The position numbers and the translations under genes were made by a program. Of a stretch of 64,000 nt of DNA, positions 22,947 through 36,859 are shown piece after piece. Under the pieces are notes generated by a model. That model did no database searches and was not told the DNA's origin. It worked only from the letters and a program-made list of their open reading frames with translations. Each line of letters begins with the position of its first letter. Positions within the stretch are counted from its first letter, which is position 1. Origin of the DNA: Selaginella moellendorffii (Eukaryota; Streptophyta; Lycopodiopsida; Selaginellales; Selaginellaceae); assembly GCF_000143415.4 (NCBI RefSeq), contig NW_003314267.1, positions 3,786,446 through 3,850,445 of the forward strand, read 5' to 3'.

Positions 22947-25900
22947 ATAGGGGCCTATGGGGGGTTCCAAATGTATAGTAGGGATAGTGGGTAGGTCGGG
23001 CATAGCCGACCAACCTGATGCATAGTCTAATTCCTACTTGCGTGCTTGTCCTTGTTCTGCGTTTGGCTTGGGTCTAAGCCCAAGTTCCATACCATGCTAA
23101 TTGATGAGGTACCCATATCCTCGTGTTAGGCCACCAGTATGCCGAAATAGCGCTAGACTCCATTTGGCTTCGTTTTGCCTGTTAGTCCTGGCATTGGGAT
23201 GCTGGTTGCTCCAGGACTGTTCCAAGTCACTTCGGGCTCTTGTCCCTTCGCTCTTTGGGCTGTATGCTTGGGAGTTGCTCCGTGGTTCAGTTCCGTCACT
23301 CCTTGGTTTCATGCTTGGGAGTTTGGCATCGTTCCTTCGTTGAGTGGCCCAAGGCCTTAAACCTTGGGTTCCACACCATTGTCCTATGGACATGTGGCAT
23401 GTGACACGTGGCATCTGTCACGTGGCACAAAGAGGGTTAGGTTCCACTTCGTGGTGTTATCCTATGGTAAATCACCATAGGATAAAGGATAAAAACCACG
23501 TGCACTACATTTGGTATCGGAGCATGAGTCTTGGCGAGTATTATCCAATGAGATTGGGCAACTAGTCTTGTTGCATACGTAGAGATGAAAATGATGATCT
23601 GAGTGGGTACATGTTTGGGTGCAAAGACTTCACAGTTGTTCCTTGGGTATGGTTTTTGTTACCTTTTTGTACCGTAATAATGTGAGCTTGCTCTTGGGCT
23701 CATAAGATGGATTGAGATGTTCCATTACACGAGTTATCACTTGGGTTCGTGAGTGAGGCACATTAGCAACTCAAGGTTGCACTTTGAGTTGGCAGGATTA
23801 ATGTTAGCCTATCGGTGGTTCCATGAGTTGTTCCTTATACCAAGGGTGAAAGAAAACTTCCATTGGTCTCATAAATTTTTTTTGGATTGGGCTGAAGGCA
23901 GTGCGAAAGCAAGCTTGAGGTTTAGTCCAAGATGAGACCGAAAAGAGAGTTACTAGGGACAAAGGATCAAACAAGTAAATCATTTTCTTTTCTTGGAGAG
24001 ATGATTTGCAATGAGGTGTTGACTCATTGCTCATGTTCACAATATCCAATCAAGAGTCCCTACCTTGATGCATGTTGGTTATAGTGGTCTTGCAAGTGGT
24101 GAGTTGTGGAATGGATAGCAGTGAAGTGCCATACCATTTTGTTTAGGCTTGCTATTGGAAGACTTGGGTTGCAATGCTCAATTCTTTTCCAGGGAACCTT
24201 GCTATTGCTCCTTAAGTAGCTTGGTGTTGGATTAGTGTTGGTTTTGGTCGGAAAAAGAGTGGCATGAGCTTATCTGTGTTGTGAACAAAAGATAGTAGTG
24301 TTAGGTGTTGTAAGTCTCTATTGGTGGAGTGTGGCATTTATGTTGCATTTTATGGAATTGAGTTGGCATTTGATATTCACATGAACCTTTGAAGTAATGA
24401 CATTGGCATTGCTCGTGGTGTTACTCAATTGATGATCAAGTCATTGTGATTCTCATATCATATCCATGTGACAGTGAGCAATGTGCTTACGAAGTTGCTT
24501 GGTTAAACGATGATCAACCCCAAAGTGGTTGATGGTGAAGCTAGTCTATTTGCAAGTAGTAGCATTGTAGTAGCTTTGACGGGATTCTCGATGGTGGTCC
24601 ATTATGCTAAGCTTAAATTGGTACCTTGTTTCCTTGAATTTGCCCATTAAGGTGTTAGAAAGCGTTACAGCATTCACTTGCTATGGCTTGTCAGTTGATC
24701 CATTGACACTTGGAGTAGATTGTTGGATGGAGAAGATGTGTTGTTGAGGCATTGACATCGCTAGCATTGATGTTAGTGGAAGTGGCATTGTTATTTCGAG
24801 TGAAGAGAAATTTTCCTTAGAGCTTGATTTTCCATGTTATTTTTCTTGTTAATGTTTTGGCTTCACATTGGATCTTGAAGATGGTTGAAGAAGAGTGTTA
24901 GTGCAATGTGGATATCTGGAGATGTGGTCTTTGTGATCAAGCCTTGGATATTCACTTTGCATTTTACGGATGTCAGTGTTCGATGTTGGAAAAATGGGCA
25001 AAGATGTTCGATGCTTAGACATACTATGGATCATGAGAATTTATGATGAGATGAACCTATGTGAAGTTGTTAGTAGGAGGAAGTTGGTTAAGTCTTGAAA
25101 GTTTGCAATTCTGGACTGAGAGTCATTCTTTTTCTAGGATGGAAAATTTTCCACAAATTTTCTTAAACTTTTCCAATGGCTGATTTGTCGGTCACTTTGC
25201 TTGAAAACCAGTCCATTTTCGTAAGCTAGTACAAATTAGTGAAAGGGTTGGAGTTGACTTTGGTTGTCTTAAACTTTAGTAAGTAGTTTATATGATGCAG
25301 CCCGAAAGGGATGCTGACTTTTGGGGCTAAGGCAATTGAGTTGGATAGAGTCTGGAGTTGGCGTAGAAAAGTGGCCCATGTGCTTTTCTAAGAAAGGTGA
25401 CCCTTGTGCCTTTCTTTTGTAAGTGTTTAGCTTGGTGGTAGTTTGCACCTTGCATTTCGTTAGACTCTATGAGAGTAGTGAGCTCTTACTGATCTTGACT
25501 TGGCCTTGGTGGCCCTATGCCTTGGCTGAGGATAGTGATGTCCAACTTAGTTGTTTAAGGTTAAGATGTTGGTACCTGTACTATAGCTTTGTCTATGAGG
25601 AGGTTGTGTACCGATATAAGTCCATCTCATGGTCTTCACTTTAGTTTCGACTGAGTGTTAATCACATAGCTAGCCTCTTCAAGGCATGCTCAGAGCTATT
25701 GACTAAATGCATTAGTGAGCTTATTGCGGTTGAATTGGATCCAAGTGGTCATTTAGTTTGTGCTTGTCTATGAACTTTTATCTCGTACCTGGGGTATCAC
25801 GTTCATGTTAGACAAGTATATAACTTGATGACAAGAGTTGGTGTTTGGGTCTTGTGAACGCAAGTTGAGGAGTGATTGTTGGTTGCTATGCGACTAGTGA

Positions 25901-27381
25901 TTACTTGTAGACTTAGTCGAGGACTGTTGACACTTGCTTCGCTTGATGATGATTTACCAGTGATGGGTTTGCTTTACCGAATGGTGTTGCGGAGGATTGT
26001 GTCATTAGACTTACATGAGTTTTTCATGTTGACACATTGACTCTACCTCTGTTGATATCATTGGGTTACATCTAGTCCATAATGTTGGATTTCATTGAGT
26101 CTTGGACGTGGTGAATCACTCATTGATGATGTGTTATCTAAAACTGAGTTTTGCTGAAGGAATTGGTCTCGGATACTGATTAAGGTATCTTCGACCTTGG
26201 TTAGCTTGGTTGTTAGAGAGCTTTAGGTGGTGATTCACTCGTGCTTTCTTCTAGTGTTGATGGCATTAAAGTGATGCCTTGTTGATATTATTGATGTTGA
26301 GATTCAAGTGAGATGAAATGTCTATCTTTAAGATTGATATTGAGTTTCATTACTCTCGATAAAGATAGTGTTGATGGTTTGGCCATGACTTTGTGTTATT
26401 AGCATTCATGCATTTGCTAATTAACAACTATGTTGACGTTCAAATGAACTAAGTGACAAGTTGAGTTAGTTTTGTTTTAGACGAGATTGTTTAGTAGAGG
26501 TTGAACTTTGAGCTTTTCCTTGAAAAGTGATTTAATTGTGGACTATGCTAACTCTATGAAAGGAAAAGTTAGTGATTGGTATTGAAGTGATTAAATCCTT
26601 GTTGGGTTCCAGTTAGGATATATTGATCATTGATGATTCTTCTTGTACTTGTTATGAAGTGAGTTACGTCTTTCTATAGATGGATTTATAGAGGATCAAA
26701 TTGAATGATCACTTATTGAGCATAATTTCGTTATACTTAGCTTTTGGATTGATGCAAACATACTCTTCATTAGCTTTTGTATTATGAAGTTTGGCTTATG
26801 GATGTGTTGAAGAGGGTATTGTGGGTTGTCCATGATTTCTTCTTTAGCATTGAAATTAGTTCATGCAAGACTCGTGATCATTGTTAGGCAAGACTTGGGT
26901 ATAGGCTTTTTTTAGCTTTTGGTTTTTTTTTAAGTTTCATGCTCAATATCCCATTTGTTAGAAGTTGTTGGGGGAAGGCATTTTGGCTCATTATTTTCTA
27001 TGTTGAAGTTAGCTTTTGCATCTAGCAATCATTGGTGATGATTGACTATCATCTAGGATAGTTGATTATCCTTGTCAAAAGGTTTTGCTTGATTATTGTT
27101 GGTATAGAATGGTTTGCCATTCTTCGGGATGGTGGATTCCTTCTTAGACGATGATTATGCATCTCTTTATTGATGAAATGATTGATGATCTTTCATGATG
27201 GTTAGTTGTTCTCTTTGATGGCTTATGGCTTTTCGCATTACCACATATTCTTTGTGGTTTGCTTTGGATTGGTCTTTGGGTTTGAGATATCAGTAGGATG
27301 TGCCGATACTTGCTTAAGCAATTCTGGTTCCTTCATATTGTTAACTGGGATCTATTCAGATTGGCTGGTATGATGGTTGGC

Positions 27382-28715
27382 ATGACTATATGAGAAATAC
27401 ATAAACTTAAATGAGTTACGAGGCAACTTCTTTGTCTAACACGGATGCGCTACCAACTCAGACACCTTCCAGCCGTCGCCGACAAGGAAATGACCAACGG
27501 AGTCAGCCACCCTTGCTACTTTGGGAGTCACCCAGCTTACAAAAGTGTGATATGCCCCTACCCGCAGGGACATAGAGAGAGGAGCTAGAGGCCTCAACCC
27601 TCATGAGCAAAGAAACCAAATCCGTTAGTAAGGTTTAGATAGACTACTGTAAACAGGAAGTTAGAGTTGTTTACACGGTCATGCCCTTTTAACAGAATAA
27701 GGATCATTGACAGAGAAGCGGGTTATGTGACCAGTCGATAGTAGCTATCCCATGACTAGAGATTTCACCATGCACACGAAGTGCCGAAGCCAGTCTACCT
27801 ATACTGGCCCAAACTCAAAGATCAATAGATGGACAATATCAAAGTCATAAACAATTATATTTTAGAGACTTAATTATCAGTGAATATATCTTAGATTAGA
27901 ACACAAAAGTATTCCAAGTAAGTTATCATTCGATAAACCAATATTATAGGATAGGAACTACCAAGATCACTATCATTGGAAAACATAGGATTCACCATCC
28001 AATAAAATTCAATAGCAAGTATATCATCAAGGAAACTCAATGATGAAACTTAACTATCGAAGATGGTAGACAGTATGCCAAACAACTTACTAAAGATAAT
28101 TTAAAGAACACAAAGTATCATTGACTGGCAAATAGAAACTATGACTATCCTATAATACTTGTTTATCGGATGATAACTTAATTGGAATACTTTTGTGTTC
28201 TAATCTAAGATTTATTCACTGATAATTAAATCTCTAAGATATTATTGTCTATGACTTTGATATTGTCCGTATATTGATCTTTGAGTTTGGGCAAGTATAG
28301 GCAAACTGGCTTCGACACTTCGTGTGCATGTTAAAATCTTTAGTCATGGGGTAACTACTATCGACTGGTCACATAACCCGCCTTTTTGTCGATGTTCCTT
28401 ATTCCGTTAAAAGGGCGTGACTGTGTAAACATCTCTAACTGCCTCTTTACAGTAGTCTATCTAAACCTTACCGACGGGTTTGGTTTCTTTGCTCATGAGT
28501 GTTGGGGCTTCTGGCTTTTCTCTCTATGTCCTTGCAGATAGGGACATATCACACTTTTGTAGCTGGGTGACACCCAGAGTAGCAAGGGTGGCTGACTCTG
28601 TTGGTCATTTCCTTGTCGGCGACGGCCGGAAGGTGTCTGAGCTGGTAGCGCATCTGCGTTAGACAAAGAGGTTGCCCCCTAACTCATTTAAGTTAGTGCA
28701 TTTCTCACATAGTGT
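27382..28715. repeat. Large inverted repeat, copy B
   Basis: Arms about 27,382-27,955 and 28,143-28,715, the same structure as at 9,609-10,942 in copy A. Pairing is conserved between copies with only a few differences. Confidence 0.88.
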
Positions 28716-28812
28716 GAGTACCGTGAACTTTTTCTAGAGTTGTTTCCTTGGCGGTATTCTAGACTCAAATATGCATCGACGAGGATGTCGATCTTCCCTA
28801 GGGGGGGGAGAG

Positions 28813-29565
28813 TATTACGAATGTGACTTCGGGTATCGAAAGTTATTTGTCGACCGGTCCTTATAGACACTCTTTCCTTACTGCCACGACGGCAGGAGGT
28901 CGGTATTATTGGTTCCCTTTATCAGCCCCTCTTGTTCAAGTGTTTGTTTACTGGGCTTAGCACCTGTACTTAGCCAGATGGACATAAGGTAGGAACTCCT
29001 ATGTGTTTCTAGCTGAGCATACTTAGCCTGGCTCTTAGTTCTCTTTTGCTCTATCTTGCATTGGCTTGACAAAAACCCTCGTGTATTGAGATTAGTCCCT
29101 TAATATCGCTGGATGATAGCTTACCGTGTTTGCCAAACACCCTCGCTATCATGCCCTTTGTATTAGTCTAGATGCTATTTATGGAAAGTGTCTAGATTTG
29201 CTCATTTGGCATATCTACGGAATGTAAAGATCATCCTGAACACAATGGTGTTTGTCCCGTGTCCAAATTCGCAATCTAGGGACATTCCATATTTAGTAAG
29301 TTTCAAGCTTGTCCCAGAGATTAACTCTTGATACTAAAAGAGGCTTGGAGTGAAAGCCCAAAGCATGTGTTCCTCAGAGGGGGGGGGGGCGGGGGCTGTG
29401 GGGGGTTCCAAATGTATAGTAGGGATAGTGGGTAGGTTGGGCATGGCTGACCAACCTGAGGCATAGTCTAGCTCTCACTTGTGTGCTTGTCTTTGTTTTG
29501 TGTCCGGCTTGGGTCTAAGCCCGTAAATCACCATAGGATAAAAGGTAAAAACCACACGCACTACA
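28813..29565 (+). repeat. 3' LTR, copy B
   Basis: Matches 11,040-11,793, including the TA in place of the TG start and the same internal deletion. A G/C-rich run near 29,378-29,407 differs slightly in length from copy A. Confidence 0.85.
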
Positions 29566-30527
29566 CAAGGCGAGGAAAGATAACATGGCCGAAAGATCAC
29601 ATATGTTAGCTATGGCCCAAAGTATTAACCACTTTACAAGAAGCAAAATATTTTTAAGTGTATAAGAGGCTTGTTCTTTGGCCTGGTTTGTGCTTTGTCC
29701 CTTGTCCTAGGTCAACTTTAGCAAACTTAAGTGTTTGATATCCCTCCTGTGATGTTCTAGAGATTTTTGGTGGAACCTTCATATAATAATTTTAAAAGGT
29801 TAAAAGTTGTAACTTGAGAATTTTAGAGAAAAATACCTATGATCACAATTAAAAATGTTGATTAGACTCTTGAAATCATTTGTAACTACTTGGAATTCTG
29901 GTATTAAAATTGAAATTGATAAAAAGTGAGGCAAAATAATTTTTTGGACATCAAATATAAAGAAACAAAACAAAATATCACCATATTTTAATTGTAACAC
30001 CCCAAGCTACCTGAGTCATATAAGACAAAATTTATGATCATGATGAAATTGATGTTTATGAATGATTCTATTTTAGATTTAAAAAAACATGTTTAAATGA
30101 AATTTATGTTCACCTGGGTCCATGTGAGACGAAATTCTTGCTTGCCCATACTTTGGGTAGGATGTGTGAACTCCCACAAATGAGTTTTGGCCCCTATCTT
30201 TCACGTTTTCTTGTCTTCTTTGCCACACAAGTTTCAACATGGCAAAAGATAACAAAATTTAACAAGAGGCCTCACACTTTACATGTCAATTTGGAGTGGC
30301 CAAGGCGAGACAAGATGTCGATGCCACTCATTCCCTGCCCCTATGCTTGCCACCATCCCTTGTACGGAAGAACACAGAAACAATTACTTTGTACGGTGGT
30401 TCTGCCAAGACATAAGAACGCTCTGGATCCTTCTCTACCTCAAAGAGAACTTGGTGCCTTTCTTCTCATTGAATGAATCTCAAGCGATGGGTCACGGGAC
30501 ATAGACTATGTTCTTGGTTCGTATTGG
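29566..30527. other. Spacer between LTR element and PPR pseudogene, copy B
   Basis: Counterpart of 11,794-12,739, including the TGTAACACCCC word. It carries a 15-bp segment near 30,117 (GGTCCATGTGAGAC) that copy A lacks and copy C keeps, so copy A has the deletion. No gene is seen. Confidence 0.45.
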
Positions 30528-32717
30528 TCTCGGGGAAAGAAAAGGATTGAGAAGAAGATATTTCGCAGCTCTAGCAGAAACTTCTCGAGATCTTGTCGAA
30601 GATTCGCAAGCCTCGTACGCTCGCTCGCTGCGCCATTGCCGAGCTCAAAGATCTCCTCCAAGGCAAGTCCGTCCACCGCCGGATCAATCAGGCAGGCCTC
30701 CAGAGAAATTTCCAGCTGGGCAATCTCCTCCTCCAAATGTATGGAAATGCGGGGATTTAAGCAGCGCTCAAGAAGTCTTCGATTCCATCCCAGAAAAACC
30801 ACGCTCGCCTGGTCCCTATTCGTCACCGCATATGCCCAGAATGGGCATACCAGGTCTCTACGACTCTATGCAAAGCCACGGCCTTTTTCCAAGTGACTTT
30901 ACCATCTCGGTGGCCCTCAGCTCCTGTTCCAGCCTCAAGAGCTTCGAGCGAGGAGCGAGGATCCATCGCTGGGCTGACGAGCACGGCTATGGCTCCAACC
31001 TTCTCGTCCAGAACGCGCTCGTCAACTTCTACGCAAAGTGCTCCAAGATCCCAGAGGCAATGAAACTGTTTGGCGAGATGAGCGAGCGAACGAGTGTCAC
31101 CTGGAACGCAGTCATTTCGGCTCACGCCCAGAACGATCGCTGGCACTCTCGATCTCTATCGCGAGATGCTGGCCGAGGCTGTCGAGCCGAGTAGCGTCAC
31201 CTTTGCGGTGGCTCTTAGCGCTTGCTCCAGCTTGGGAGCTATGGAGGAAGGCTGGAGAATCCACGCTCGGTTCTCACTGTGTGGATTCCACCGCGCCACC
31301 ATCGCCCAGAATGGGCTCGTAAGCATGTACGCCAAGTGTGGCTGCCTGGACGGAAGCTCGAGCTATCTTCAATGGAATCCTGGAGCGAACTGTCGTCTCG
31401 TGGTCTGCCATGATCGGAGCTTATGCTCTCCATGGCCGCGGCCAGGAAGCTCTCCTTCTCTTTCATAGGATGAGAAAAGATGGAAGAGTGGAGCCGAATG
31501 CCATGACTTTCACTGGAGTTTTCAATGCCTGTGGCGTGGTCGAGGATCTGGAGCAAGGCAGAGAGATTCACGCTCTCGCCATGGCGAGTGGAGAGCTCAA
31601 ATCATCCAGCCCCATCCTGGAGAACGCGCTGCTGAACATGTTCGTGAGGTGTGGCAGCCTGGAAGAAGCTCGCAAAGTCTTCGACGCGATGGATCATCCG
31701 GACGCCTTCTCATGGACGAACATGATCACCGCTTGCACAGAGAACTGCGAGCTTCTCGAGGCGTTGGGCTCTTCCACTGGATGAATTTGAAAGGGGTCCC
31801 TCCAACCAGTGTCACGCTCGCCAGCGTCCTCAATGCGTGTGCTTGTTCTGGAGCTCTCAAAGTTGGCAAGCAAATCCATGCCCGCTTTGATGCCAGCGGC
31901 TTTCTCCGCCATGCAAACCAGGAACTCTGTATCCTGGACTGCGATGATTGCCGCGCTTGCTCAGCACGGCCAGGGCGATGAAGCTCTCGAGCTCTTCAAG
32001 GAGATGAACTTGGAAGGCATGGTGGCCGACGCCACCACTTTCATCTGCGTTCTCTGCGCTTGCAGCCATGCCGGGCTCATCAAGGAGAGCCTCGAGTTCT
32101 TCCACAGCATGGTGGAGGACTACGCCATCGCTCCAACTGAGACGCACTACTGCCGAGCGCTGGACACGATTGGCCGCGCGGGGCGCCTCCAGGACGCCGA
32201 GGAGCTGATCCACAGCATGCCTTTTCACCCCGAGACAGTGACATGGAAGACGCTGCTCAACTCTTGTAGAATCCATAGCCAGGCCGAGCGAGCTACAAAG
32301 GTAGCGGAGCTCCTCGCGAAGGTCGCGCCCGAGGATAGCATGGCATACACGCTGCTGGGAAACGTCTACGCTGCCACCGAGAGATATGGAGACCAAATGA
32401 GAGTGAGGAAGAGCATGACGGATCGGGGCCTCAAGAAAGTACCCGGGAAGAGCTTCATCGAGGTGAAGAACAAGGTCCATGAGTTCGTCGCTGGCGATCG
32501 AGCTCATCCCAGCCGAGACGAGATCTTGCTAGAGTTGGAGAAGCTCGGCGGAAGGATGAGAGAAGCCAGGTACGTTCCAAACACGAAGGACGTCCTTCAT
32601 GCCGTGAACGAGGAGGAGAAAGAGCAGCTGATTGGATTGCACAGTGAGAAGCTGGCCATTGCGTTTGGGTTGATCGCCACACCACCTGGAACTCCTCTCT
32701 TGATCGTCAAGAACCTC
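30528..32717 (+). pseudogene. PPR (PLS-DYW) pseudogene, copy B, 3'-truncated
   Basis: Same frame-hopping PPR relic as in copy A, truncated at the same base after IVKNL. Here the last frame is open for 303 codons (31,809-32,720), since the extra TGA of copy A is absent. E-type motifs and the start of the DYW domain are readable (HSEKLAIAFGLI), but the CxxCH zinc ligands and the terminal DYW are missing. Because the junction is identical to that in copy A, the truncation predates the A/B duplication. The product, if made, would lack the deaminase-like end. Confidence 0.88.
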
Positions 32718-35700
32718 TAAGTGTATTATCATACTTGTTTTGACAATAGTAAAGGTACTAAGAGTTAGACTTCTATATATTTTAAACAAAATATTATTAA
32801 ATACTTTTTTTTGTAATTCGTCGAGCTATTTAAGCAATTTCGTTAAATCTATCATTTGCTAGCGTATTTAGACACATAAGATATTTTAGTTTTTGCTTTT
32901 TTATACTTTTGTCTAGTCACACAGAGTTGGGATCAACCAACTACAAGTATAAGTCTATAAACAAAATGTATCTTCTGATACGTGTGGTGGATTGCTAGTA
33001 AACATTTTTATTTTGCTTACCCCAATTCCCTTGTTCAACTTCTATTAGAACTATGAAGGGTCATCAATTTTCAATCTTTCCACCTAGGTGTACAAGAGGA
33101 CCTTTCCTTTCTACCCATGCCTAATGCGGTTAAGATTAATTTAGTGCATAGTTTCTTGTGCAAAATAATGAATTTTAGAGTAGCTTGCTTACTTCATAAT
33201 GGGTCTTACCCTCTAGCTTATAGTTAATCTTGCCCTTACAACTATGGAATTAGAAAATGTAGCTTATTATTCTTAGCAAATTTTAGGCAAACCTTTTTTA
33301 AATGGATCAACATTAATTTGAATGAGGCATGGAGGTCATTCCGTGAAATTGTCATATGAAATCAACAAAAGGGTCAAATTGTCTAGCACATGATAGCTTA
33401 TTCTAGATTAATTTGTTTGTGGAATGATGTTAAGTAGCTTTTTAAATATGTGATAGCTAATTCATGGAGGACTTTACTTCAGATTTAGACAAAAATTACT
33501 TTTCAATGCATATTTTTCTCTAGCCTTTTCGTCAACGGGTGATAATAGTCAATACAAGTTTTTGTTCAAGTTTGTATGACAAATTTTTGAGCTTTATAAT
33601 GTATTTCAAAATTTCTAGTTTTAGAGAAAACCCTTTTTATCTATAAGCTTATTCTAATTCTTTAGATACAATAGTAATGTTTCCAAGACTAACGCCTACA
33701 CCTAGTAGTAAGCTCTATAGCTCTTTATTCTATATTTATGGTGTGAAGCCTCTCAACTACTTCATCTAGCAAAAGCTCAATTAGCATATGGGGTGATCTG
33801 TGCATTCTAAACGTAGGCAAAAATTAAACTATAACTCTTACTAAAGTAGTTATATAATTTTGTTTATGTGGAAAATATTCACTAAGTGGAAATTCTCTCT
33901 TGTAAGGAGGTATATATAATTGTCGATTACATCTCATAAGGGTGGTTAACACCTTGCAAATGGTGTTTCACACTTAGAATGGTGAGTATTTCCCCTAGCA
34001 ATTAAATGTCACTTAACTAATCTAAAGGACAGATTTTCCCACCTATTCACTTATATATTTACTTTTTGTTTATGCTTCACTTTAGGGGATATAGGGTGTA
34101 TTTCATGTAATTGCCCTTGATTCCTCCCTATGAGGTTGGATGTGATGTGAGTGCTCTCAAAATGTATAAGAGAGTGACACCTTTCACACTGAGCAATATT
34201 TATAATTTGAGTAAGCTCTATACGTATAAAAGATGAGCTTTGATTAATTTGCCTAGATGTACTAAGTGTAGAGCAATTCATGATAATTGCTTTTGAATTT
34301 CTGACTTGTGAGTCTTGTTTAAGCCTCATAGGCTTTTGCAATATACGTAGGAGACTTAAACTTGGGACAAGTCTACTCTTAAACCATGTCTGAGTAGTTT
34401 TCCAAGTTAAAGGACCTTGGTTGAGACAACACAATGTTTTAATGGTGATTTTACCTTTGTTAAAGCCTCGTAAAATTTTGGTGAATAATTTTCCAATTTA
34501 TTCTTCACTAAGGCTGGCTCTAGCTCTCTTTAAACTAGAGTTGAAGATAAAAGTTATAGGTGCCCAATTTTCCTGCTTGTATATGCCTAAAACAATTGTG
34601 ACATTCTGCTGAAAAATATATCCTTTAAAAACCCAAATGAGAATTTACTCAAAAGTAAAGAAATTTCGAGTAGTTAATTATGTTTTCCAAAGCAAATAAA
34701 CTCCTTTCCTTCTTTTTTTAATTTTTATCAAGAAATTATTGGCTAAATAATTTGAACTTGAGTTTATTGGCAACGTATGCCGAACTAGACAAAGGTAGTT
34801 TTTTAAAGGAAAACAAGGCTTAATGCAATAGTGCCGACCTAAGGTATGGTTTTTCAAGCTCTAATTTGTGCCAATTTCAAACTTGTCCCATACTCTGTGG
34901 CTTAGGTGACAAATCTTTCTTGTGTTGTTTGGGCACTAAATTATTGCAATCACAAAAAAACTCTTTTGTTCAGTGTTGTCTAGGTTTGCAATCACTAAAG
35001 AGATCTACTTATGATTCTTAGTGTTAGGCATGTTTAGAATTCACAAGCGATTTTCTTCCGGCTGTTTTTCAAATCAAAGAGTGACGGTTTATCCCAAAGT
35101 GGTCATCAAAAGTGAATAAAACGTTTTCTACTTATACTTGCTTTTTTGCTCTTATCTATAAAATATTGACAAACAAATAGAAACAAGAACATAGAGAAGA
35201 GAAGAAAAAAAAAAAGAATGAGAAGAGAATAAAAAAATGAATTTTGCTTTGAACCCCAAAGACGTGAGTAAAGATAAACATATATCACTCTCTCAACTCT
35301 ACTTTGCACAAACAGTCATAAATAAAAGAAAAAATAGTTAATTCAATGTAAATGCATATAACAGTCAGTTAAGGTTATTTTCCAGCACGTCTAAGTACTA
35401 AGAATCATTTCAATCGACAAAAATGGGTCTATGATCCACCTATATATTACATAATTTTATAATTGTTTCTAATTGCTTCACGTTTATCTATGACGAGTGT
35501 TGTATAAGTCAAATCTTTCTTTTTTGGATGCCTAAGCTTAAACATAACTCCATTTCATTTAAGCTTTTCTTCTTTTGCTTTATTTGGGATGATACACAAA
35601 ATAAAACATTTACCTCTTCATCACATACTATAGTCTTTTTTGAGACAACATGGAAAGAAATTTATTTACTTAAGGCTTAGTGGGGGAATTGAGAACTCTT

Positions 35701-35820
35701 TTGAGACAACGTGGAAAGAAATTTATTTGCTTAAGGCCTAATAAGGGAATTGTTTTGAGAACTCATTACTTTTCTACATCTCATGAGCTTTTAAAGAACA
35801 CAATGAAATACATATGGCAT
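32718..35820 (-). mobile_element. Interior of antisense LTR-element remnant, copy B
   Basis: Nearly identical to 14,930-18,031. AT-rich, no recognisable retrotransposon domain on either strand. It directly replaces the PPR 3' end. Confidence 0.5.
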
Positions 35821-35993
35821 TGTAGTATATATGGTTTTCACCTTTTACTCTATGGTGATTTATTATAAGATAATTATGAAGCAAAACATAACCCTTGAAC
35901 ACATAGGCCAAAGATAGTGGAATGGAATCTAAGTTTAAAGACCTTAGGCCATTGAAAGAAGGGATAGAGTCAAACTCTTAAGCTATAGTCAAA
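35821..35993 (-). repeat. Antisense LTR fragment, copy B
   Basis: Only the 3' portion of the antisense LTR (in its own orientation) remains, matching 18,032 to about 18,193. It is cut at the B/C junction at 35,993-35,995. Confidence 0.68.
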
Positions 35994-36859
35994 CTCCTTG
36001 AAAAGTGATTTAATTGTGGACTATGCTAACTCTATGAAAGGAAAAGTTAGTGATTGGTATTGAAGTGATTAAATCCTTATTGGGTTCCAGTTAGGATATA
36101 TTGATCATTGATGATTCTTCTTGTACTTGTTATGAAGTGAGTTACGTCTTTCTATAGATGGATTTATAGAGGATCAAATTGAATGATCACTTATTGAGCA
36201 TAATTTCGTTATACTTAACTTTTGGATTGATGCAAACATACTCTTCATTAGCTTTTGTATTATGAAGTTTGGCTTATGGATGTGTTGAAGAGGGTATTGT
36301 GGGTTGTCCATGATTTCTTCTTTAGCATTGAAATTAGTTCATGCAAGACTCGTGATCATTGTTAGGCAAGACTTGGGTATAGGCTTCTTTTAGCTTTTGG
36401 TTTTTTTTTGAGTTTCATGCTCAATATCCCATTTGCTAGAAGTTGTTGGGGGAAGGCATTTTGGCTCATTATTTTCTATGTTGAAGTTAGCTTTTGCATC
36501 TAGCAATCATTGGTGATGATTGACTATCATCTAGGATAGTTGATTATCTTTGTCAAAAGGTTTTGCTTGATTATTGTTGGTATAGAATGATTTGCCATTC
36601 TTCGGGATGGTGGATTCCTTCTTAGACGATGATTATGCATCTCTTTATTGATAAAATGATTGATGATCTTTCATGATGGTTAGTTGTTCTCTTTGATGGC
36701 TTATGGCTTTTCGCATTACCACATATTCTTTGTGGTTTGCTTTGGATTGGTCTTTGGGTTTGAGATATCAGTAGGATGTGCCGATACTTGCTTAAGCAAT
36801 TTTGGTTCCTTCGTATTGTTAACTGGGATCTATTCAGATTGGCTGGTATGATGGTTGGC

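Larger units (their letters stand above)
22947..29565 (+). mobile_element. LTR retrotransposon with non-coding interior, copy B, 5'-truncated
   Basis: The 5' LTR remnant covers 22,947-23,509, cut at its G-rich middle. The primer-binding site is at 23,512-23,523, the interior inverted repeat at about 27,382-28,715, and the 3' LTR at 28,813-29,565. It is nearly identical to the copy A element and likewise lacks any retrotransposon protein. Having lost the start of its 5' LTR, it should not be able to regenerate itself. Confidence 0.85.
19858..35994. repeat. Duplication copy B
   Basis: Second copy of the unit. It matches copy A from position 1, then lacks the equivalent of 3,088-5,175 (about 2,086 bp). 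That deletion joins the middle of the MITE to the G-rich middle of the 5' LTR. It then matches copy A up to about A-18,193, where it breaks inside the antisense LTR and joins copy C. The join at 35,993-35,995 shows at most one filler base and no clear homology, which looks more like end joining than homologous crossover (inference). Confidence 0.93.
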
